Origin: Pseudomonas sp. NBRC 111124
GTDB lineage: Bacteria; Pseudomonadota; Gammaproteobacteria; Pseudomonadales; Pseudomonadaceae
Length of the DNA: 64,000 nucleotides
Assembly (NCBI RefSeq): GCF_001320245.1
Contig: NZ_BCBA01000059.1
Coordinates: 19,307-83,306 of the forward strand
Reading direction: 5' to 3'
The notes under the pieces were generated by a model. The model was given only the letters and a program-made list of their open reading frames with translations. It was not told the origin of the DNA and searched no databases. The number at the start of each line of letters is the position of its first letter. Position 1 is the stretch's first letter. The position numbers and the translations under genes were made by a program. Shown here piece after piece: positions 58,947 to 64,000 of this stretch.

Positions 58947-61358
58947 ATGAGCACTGACGGTGCCAACCAAGGAACCCGCTGGCTACCACGCCTGATGGGC
59001 GTGCTGCTATTGCTGATGGGCCTGGCCCTGCTGGCCGGCGGCATCAAGCTGAGCCAACTGGGCGGATCACTGTACTACCTGATTGCTGGCATCGGCTTTG
59101 CCCTGTCGGGCGCCCTGCTGCTGGCCAAGCGCCGTATCGCCCTGGGCCTGTATGGCCTGGTGCTGCTGGGCAGCACTGTGTGGGCCATACTCGAAGTGGG
59201 CCTGGACTGGTGGCAACTGGTGCCACGCCTGGCCATCTGGTTCGCCATTGGCGTGGTCCTGCTGCTGCCGTGGGCCCGTCGCCCACTCATCGGCCCTGCA
59301 GCCAAGGCCAACACCGCACTGCTGAGCATCGCCGTGCTGGCGTCTGGCGCCTGCGCCCTGGGCAGCCAGTTCACCCACCCGGGTGAAGTGTTCGGCGAGC
59401 TCGGTCGCGACAACAGCGAAATGGGCAGCGCTGCACCGGCAATGCCCGATGGCGATTGGCAGGCCTATGGCCGCACCGAGCACGGCGACCGCTATTCGCC
59501 GCTGCGCCAGATCACACCACAGAACGCCTACCGCCTGGAAGAAGCCTGGCGCATCCGCACCGGCGACCTGCCAACCGACAACGACCCGGTCGAGCTGACC
59601 AACGAAAACACCCCGTTGAAGGCCAACGGCATGCTCTATGCGTGCACCGCCCACAGCAAGGTGCTGGCGCTGGACCCGGACACCGGCGCCGAAATCTGGC
59701 GCTACGACCCGCAGATCAAGACCCCGGTCGGCACCTTCAAGGGCTTTGCCCACATGACCTGCCGCGGCGTCTCGTACTACGACGAGAACAGCTACGTCAG
59801 CCGTGACGGCAGCCCGGCACCGAAGGTGTCCGACGCCGGCCAGGCCGTGGCCCAGGCCTGCCCGCGCCGCCTTTACCTGCCGACTGCCGACGCCCGCCTG
59901 ATCGCCATCAACGCCGACAACGGCAAGGTCTGCGAAGGCTTCGCCAACCAGGGCGCGATCGACCTGACCACCGGCATCGGCCCGTTCACCGCGGGTGGTT
60001 ACTACTCCACCTCGCCGGTGGCGATCACCCGTAGCCTGGTGATCATCGGCGGCCATGTCACCGACAACGAGTCGACCAACGAACCTTCCGGCGTAATCCG
60101 CGCCTACGACGTGCACGACGGCCGCCTGGTGTGGAACTGGGACAGCAACAACCCGGACGACACCAAGCCTTTGGCTCCGGGCAAGATGTACAGCCGCAAC
60201 TCGGCCAACATGTGGTCGCTGGCCAGCGTCGACGAAGACTTGGGGATGGTCTACCTGCCGCTGGGTAACCAGACCCCTGACCAGTGGGGCGCCAACCGCA
60301 CGCCGGGCGCCGAGAAGTACAGCGCCGGTGTGGTCGCCCTGGACCTGGCCACCGGCAAAGCCCGCTGGAACTACCAGTTCACCCACCACGACCTGTGGGA
60401 CATGGACGTCGGCAGCCAGCCGACCCTGGTGCACCTGAAGACCAAGGACGATGTGAAGCCTGCGATCATCATCCCGACCAAACAGGGCAGCCTGTACGTG
60501 CTCGACCGCCGCGACGGCACGCCGATCGTGCCGATCCGTGAGATCCCGGTCCCGCAGGGCGCGGTCAAGGGTGACCACACCGCACCGACCCAGGCCCGCT
60601 CCGACCTCAACCTGCTCGGCCCTGAGCTGACCGAACAGGCCATGTGGGGCGCCACGCCGTTCGACCAGATGCTGTGCCGCATCCAGTTCCGCGAGCTGCG
60701 TTATGAAGGCCAGTACACCCCGCCGTCCGAACAGGGCAGCCTGATCTACCCGGGTAACGTTGGCGTGTTCAACTGGGGCAGCGTGTCGGTCGACCCGGTG
60801 CGCCAGCTGCTGTTCACCTCGCCCAACTACATGGCCTTCGTCTCGAAGATGGTACCGCGCGAACAGGTTGCCGCCGGCAGCAAGCGCGAAAGTGAGACCA
60901 GCGGTGTGCAGCCGAACACCGGCGCGCCGTACGCGGTAACCATGCACCCGTTCATGTCGCCGATCGGCATCCCGTGCCAGGCACCGGCCTGGGGCTATGT
61001 GGCGGCCATCGACCTGTTCACCAACAAGGTGGTGTGGAAGCGCAAGAACGGCACCACCCGTGACAGCACCCCGGTGCCGATCGGCATGCCGGTGGGCGTA
61101 CCGAGCATGGGCGGCTCGATCGTCACCGCCGGTGGCGTCGGCTTCCTCAGCGGCACCCTCGACCAGTACCTGCGCGCCTATGATGTGAATAACGGCAAGG
61201 AACTGTGGAAGGCCCGCCTGCCAGCAGGTGGCCAGGCTACGCCGATGACCTACACCGGCAAGGACGGCAAGCAGTATGTGCTGATCGTTGCCGGCGGGCA
61301 TGGCTCGCTGGGCACGAAAATGGGCGATTACATCATCGCTTACAAATTGGCTGACTAA
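58947..61358 (+). CDS. gcd: Membrane-bound PQQ glucose dehydrogenase
   Basis: Oxidises glucose to gluconate in the periplasm, passing electrons to ubiquinone. 803 residues: five N-terminal TM helices (~10-145), then a PQQ beta-propeller with GDWQAYGRTEHGDRYSPLRQI, ENTPLKANGMLYACTAHSKVLALDPDTG, HHDLWDMDVGSQPTLV and NWGSVSVDP. Length agrees with E. coli and P. putida Gcd. GGAG precedes ATG 58947. Confidence 0.97.
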   Translation: MSTDGANQGTRWLPRLMGVLLLLMGLALLAGGIKLSQLGGSLYYLIAGIGFALSGALLLAKRRIALGLYGLVLLGSTVWAILEVGLDWWQLVPRLAIWFAIGVVLLLPWARRPLIGPAAKANTALLSIAVLASGACALGSQFTHPGEVFGELGRDNSEMGSAAPAMPDGDWQAYGRTEHGDRYSPLRQITPQNAYRLEEAWRIRTGDLPTDNDPVELTNENTPLKANGMLYACTAHSKVLALDPDTGAEIWRYDPQIKTPVGTFKGFAHMTCRGVSYYDENSYVSRDGSPAPKVSDAGQAVAQACPRRLYLPTADARLIAINADNGKVCEGFANQGAIDLTTGIGPFTAGGYYSTSPVAITRSLVIIGGHVTDNESTNEPSGVIRAYDVHDGRLVWNWDSNNPDDTKPLAPGKMYSRNSANMWSLASVDEDLGMVYLPLGNQTPDQWGANRTPGAEKYSAGVVALDLATGKARWNYQFTHHDLWDMDVGSQPTLVHLKTKDDVKPAIIIPTKQGSLYVLDRRDGTPIVPIREIPVPQGAVKGDHTAPTQARSDLNLLGPELTEQAMWGATPFDQMLCRIQFRELRYEGQYTPPSEQGSLIYPGNVGVFNWGSVSVDPVRQLLFTSPNYMAFVSKMVPREQVAAGSKRESETSGVQPNTGAPYAVTMHPFMSPIGIPCQAPAWGYVAAIDLFTNKVVWKRKNGTTRDSTPVPIGMPVGVPSMGGSIVTAGGVGFLSGTLDQYLRAYDVNNGKELWKARLPAGGQATPMTYTGKDGKQYVLIVAGGHGSLGTKMGDYIIAYKLAD

Positions 61359-61458
61359 GCTTCAAGCGGCAAGCTGCTAGCTACAAGAGAAAGCGGGGCC
61401 TGCACGGTCCCGCTTTTTTCTTGCCGCATGAAGCTTGAAGCGTGAAGCTTGAAACCCA
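61359..61458. repeat. Terminator nested in short AGCTTCAAG/CTTGAAGC repeats
   Basis: AAGCGGGGCC/GGTCCCGCTT then T6 (61391-61419) is the gcd terminator. It is flanked by inverted short repeats: CTTCAAGCGGCAAG (61360-61373) against CTTGCCGC...GAAGCTTGAAGC (61420-61441) and GTGAAGCTTGAA (61442-61453). The outer repeats are a common pseudomonad intergenic motif. Confidence 0.75.
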
Positions 61459-61476
61459 TCCCCCCCCGCCCCATCT
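61448..61476 (+). promoter_or_regulatory. Sigma-32 (heat shock) promoter
   Basis: CTTGAAA (61448-61454), 14-nt spacer, CCCCATCT (61469-61476): a complete match to the RpoH consensus CTTGAAA-N(12-15)-CCCCATNT, 30 bases before the protease start. The spacer includes a run of eight C. Confidence 0.88.
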
Positions 61477-61506
61477 AAGCACCATAGTCATTCACGCAGG
61501 TGCCCC

Positions 61507-63927
61507 ATGAGCGACCAGCAGGATTTCCCGGAACAACCCGACGAACACAGCGCAGTCGAACACCCCGACACCAAGGCCGACACCGGCCACGCCCTCGCCC
61601 TGCCCGGCCAGCAGCTGCCGGACAAGGTCTATGTGATCCCGATCCACAACCGCCCGTTCTTCCCCGCGCAAGTGTTGCCGGTGATCGTCAATGAAGAACC
61701 CTGGGCCGAAACCCTCGACCTGGTGGCCAAGACCGAACACCACTCGCTGGCACTGTTCTTCATGGACACCCCGCCGGAAGACCACCGTCATTTCGACACC
61801 TCGGCCCTGCCGGAGTACGGCACCCTGGTCAAGGTGCACCACGCCAGCCGCGAAAACGGCAAGCTGCAGTTCGTCGCCCAGGGCCTGACCCGGGTGCGCA
61901 TCCGCACGTGGCTCAAGCACCATCGCCCGCCGTACCTGGTCGAGGTCGAGTACCCGCGCCAGCCGGCCGAGCCGACCGACGAGGTCAAGGCCTACGGCAT
62001 GGCGCTGATCAACGCCATCAAAGAGCTGCTGCCGCTCAACCCGCTGTACAGCGAAGAGCTGAAGAACTACCTCAATCGCTTCAGCCCCAACGCCCCATCG
62101 CCCCTCACCGACTTTGCCGCCGCACTCACCTCCGCCACCGGCAACCAGCTGCAGGAAGTGCTCGACTGCGTGCCCATGCTCAAGCGCATGGAGAAGGTCC
62201 TGCCGATGCTGCGCAAAGAGGTCGAAGTAGCGCGCCTGCAGAACGAGATCTCCGCCGAGGTGAATCGGCAGATCGGCGAACACCAGCGCGAGTTCTTCCT
62301 CAAGGAGCAGCTCAAGGTCATCCAGCAGGAGCTGGGCCTGACCAAGGACGACCGCAGCGCCGACCTGGAGCAGTTCGAGCAGCGCCTTACCGGCAAGACC
62401 CTGCCCGAGCAGGCGAAAAAGCGCATCGACGAAGAGATGGGCAAACTGGCCATCCTCGAAACCGGCTCGCCCGAATACGCCGTCACTCGCAATTACCTGG
62501 AATGGGCCACCGCTTTGCCTTGGGGTTTGTACGGCAAGGACAAGCTCGACCTCAAGCATGCGCGCAAAGTGCTCGATCAGCACCACGCGGGCCTGGACGA
62601 CATCAAGGACCGCATCCTCGAATTCCTTGCCGTTGGCGCCTGGAAGGGTGAGATCAGCGGCTCGATCGTGCTGCTGGTGGGCCCGCCCGGTGTGGGCAAG
62701 ACCAGCATTGGCAAGTCCATCGCCGAGTCTCTCGGCCGGCCGTTCTATCGCTTCAGCGTCGGCGGCATGCGCGACGAGGCCGAGATCAAGGGCCACCGCC
62801 GCACCTACATCGGCGCCCAGCCAGGCAAGCTGGTGCAGGCGCTGAAGGACGTCGAGGTGATGAACCCGGTAATCATGCTCGACGAAATCGACAAGATGGG
62901 CCAGAGCTACCAGGGCGACCCGGCCTCAGCGCTGCTGGAAACCCTGGACCCTGAGCAGAACGTCGACTTCCTCGACCACTACCTGGACCTGCGCCTGGAC
63001 CTGTCCAAGGTGCTGTTCGTGTGCACCGCCAACACCCTCGACTCGATCCCGGGCCCCTTGCTCGACCGCATGGAAGTGATCCGCCTGTCCGGCTACATCA
63101 CCGAAGAGAAGCTGGCCATCGCCAAGCGCCACCTCTGGCCCAAGCAGCTGGAAAAGGCTGGCGTGGCCAAGACCAGCCTGAGCATCAGCGACAGCGCCCT
63201 GCGCATGGTGATCGAGGGTTATGCCCGTGAAGCGGGTGTGCGCCAGCTGGAAAAACAGCTGGGCAAGCTGGTGCGCAAGGCCGTGGTCAGGTTGCTGGAA
63301 GACCCTGGTGCCAAGATCAAGATCGGCAACAAGGACCTGGAGCCCGCCCTGGGCATGCCGGTGTTCCGCAGCGAACAGGTGCTGGCGGGCAAAGGGGTAA
63401 TCACCGGCCTTGCCTGGACCAGCATGGGCGGCGCGACCCTGCCGATCGAGGCCACGCACATCCACAGCCTCAACCGTGGGTTGAAGCTGACCGGGCAGTT
63501 GGGTGATGTGATGAAAGAATCAGCGGAGATCGCCTACAGCTACATCAGCTCGAACCTGAAGCAGTTCGGTGGCACACCTGGCTATTTCAACGAAGCCTTT
63601 ATCCACTTGCACGTGCCCGAGGGTGCCACGCCCAAGGATGGCCCCAGTGCCGGGGTGACCATGGCCAGCGCCCTGCTGTCCCTGGCCCGTGACCAGGCGC
63701 CGAAAAAGGGCGTTGCCATGACCGGCGAACTGACCCTGACCGGCCAGGTGCTGCCAATCGGCGGTGTGCGCGAGAAGGTGATCGCTGCGCGGCGGCAGAA
63801 GATCTTCGAGCTGATCCTGCCCGAGCCCAATCGCGGTGATTACGAAGAGCTGCCGGACTACCTGCGTGAAGGCCTGACCGTGCATTTTGCCAAGCGCTTC
63901 GCTGACGTCGCCAAAGTCCTGTTCTGA
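61507..63927 (+). CDS. lon: Lon-family ATP-dependent protease (AsrA-like)
   Basis: Cytoplasmic AAA+ serine protease. 806 residues: N-terminal substrate domain (VYVIPIHNRPFFPAQVLPVIV), AAA+ module with GPPGVGKTS, MLDEIDKMG and GMRDEAEIKGHRRTYIGA. Protease domain: Ser714 (DGPSAGVTMA) and Lys757 (VREKVIAA) form the dyad. N-terminal ~38 residues are acidic and Lon-atypical, matching the second Lon of pseudomonads (AsrA type, linked to heat/aminoglycoside stress) better than the clpX-linked Lon. An RpoH promoter supports a heat-shock role. Confidence 0.92.
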   Translation: MSDQQDFPEQPDEHSAVEHPDTKADTGHALALPGQQLPDKVYVIPIHNRPFFPAQVLPVIVNEEPWAETLDLVAKTEHHSLALFFMDTPPEDHRHFDTSALPEYGTLVKVHHASRENGKLQFVAQGLTRVRIRTWLKHHRPPYLVEVEYPRQPAEPTDEVKAYGMALINAIKELLPLNPLYSEELKNYLNRFSPNAPSPLTDFAAALTSATGNQLQEVLDCVPMLKRMEKVLPMLRKEVEVARLQNEISAEVNRQIGEHQREFFLKEQLKVIQQELGLTKDDRSADLEQFEQRLTGKTLPEQAKKRIDEEMGKLAILETGSPEYAVTRNYLEWATALPWGLYGKDKLDLKHARKVLDQHHAGLDDIKDRILEFLAVGAWKGEISGSIVLLVGPPGVGKTSIGKSIAESLGRPFYRFSVGGMRDEAEIKGHRRTYIGAQPGKLVQALKDVEVMNPVIMLDEIDKMGQSYQGDPASALLETLDPEQNVDFLDHYLDLRLDLSKVLFVCTANTLDSIPGPLLDRMEVIRLSGYITEEKLAIAKRHLWPKQLEKAGVAKTSLSISDSALRMVIEGYAREAGVRQLEKQLGKLVRKAVVRLLEDPGAKIKIGNKDLEPALGMPVFRSEQVLAGKGVITGLAWTSMGGATLPIEATHIHSLNRGLKLTGQLGDVMKESAEIAYSYISSNLKQFGGTPGYFNEAFIHLHVPEGATPKDGPSAGVTMASALLSLARDQAPKKGVAMTGELTLTGQVLPIGGVREKVIAARRQKIFELILPEPNRGDYEELPDYLREGLTVHFAKRFADVAKVLF

Positions 63928-63933
63928 CCTGTA

Positions 63934-63968
63934 CCGGCCTCTTCGCGGCTAAAGCCGCTCCCACAGGG
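63934..63968 (+). repeat. Single REP element
   Basis: CCGGCCTCTTCGCGGCTAAA... ending in CTCCCACAGG, with CGCGGCTAAAGCCGC palindrome in place of CGGGT/ACCCG. Lies after lon at the window end; a partner could lie beyond the edge. Confidence 0.85.
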
Positions 63969-64000
63969 AAATCACAGTTTTCAAGCGCTGTGCCGTACCT

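Noticed and set aside
59067..61301. Long open frame antisense to gcd (744 codons)
   Set aside because: High-GC mirror frame of a well-identified PQQ dehydrogenase; composition Gly/Val/Gln/Arg-rich with no domain and no ribosome site. The same holds for frames antisense to znuD, argG, aauS and the molybdoenzyme.
1..64000. tRNA, rRNA, CRISPR array, insertion sequence, prophage or replication origin
   Set aside because: No cloverleaf, rRNA block, regularly spaced repeat, transposase, integrase or DnaA-box cluster was recognised on reading both strands.

Overview
The window is bacterial chromosome, GC-rich (roughly 62-64% by eye), densely coded, with short intergenic gaps. Gene content and order point to a fluorescent pseudomonad of the Pseudomonas putida group. 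Supporting signs are the metG-rnf-nth, argG-motY-pyrC-rnt-prx-bfd-bfr-grxD, glpFKRD, acidic-amino-acid ABC transporter plus AauSR, and oprB-gcd blocks, and the roughly 35-bp REP element (GCCTCTTCGCGGGT...CCCGCTCCCACAGG) typical of P. putida. No rRNA, tRNA, CRISPR array, insertion sequence or prophage was seen.

Layout. 1-5.4 kb: 3' end of metG, an unusual rnfA-B-D-G-E operon without rnfC, nth and a small conserved gene. 5.4-13.4 kb: an orphan NarL-type response regulator, a small two-helix membrane protein, argG, motY, pyrC, rnt, a 2-Cys peroxiredoxin, bfd, bfr and grxD. 13.4-18.5 kb: a molybdopterin oxidoreductase, argF with an ABC ATPase in the same operon, and ybaK. 18.7-23.7 kb: the glycerol regulon glpF-glpK-glpR-glpD. 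23.8-32.3 kb: two giant paralogous genes (1376 and 1443 codons) in tandem on the minus strand. Each has a large N-terminal toxin-like region, a central hydrophobic segment, leucine-rich repeats and a C-terminal region with the Cys-Glu/Asp-Asp-Arg signature of NEL-type (IpaH/SspH) E3 ubiquitin ligases. 32.4-39.1 kb: a complete acidic amino acid uptake unit (binding protein, two permeases, ATPase, sensor kinase, sigma-54 activator) with a readable sigma-54 promoter and an upstream activator palindrome. 39.2-54.2 kb: alpha/beta hydrolase, metR, Nudix hydrolase, lhr helicase, FMN glutamate-synthase-like protein, ProY-like permease, a divergent bifunctional penicillin-binding protein, and a PadR regulator with a siderophore-interacting reductase. 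54.2-64 kb: two small genes, a zinc-type TonB receptor behind a perfect Zur palindrome, oprB, PQQ glucose dehydrogenase and a Lon-family protease behind a near-perfect sigma-32 promoter.

How the parts work together. Much of the window is metal and carbon uptake under recognisable regulation: Fur-like boxes at bfd and the padR-reductase pair, Zur at the TonB receptor, ArgR tandem boxes at argG, GlpR operators and a Crc/Hfq-type CA motif at glpF, a second CA motif at the permease, FliA (sigma-28) at motY, sigma-54/AauR at the transporter and sigma-32 at the Lon-type protease.

Two things stand out. The tandem NEL-type giants are eukaryote-directed signatures in a window with no secretion system. 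The Rnf cluster lacks RnfC and, by eye, three of the four membrane cysteines expected to hold the RnfA/RnfE iron-sulfur centre, so it may be an Rnf-derived complex with a different job. All homology statements come from reading the sequence and remembered family knowledge; no search was run.
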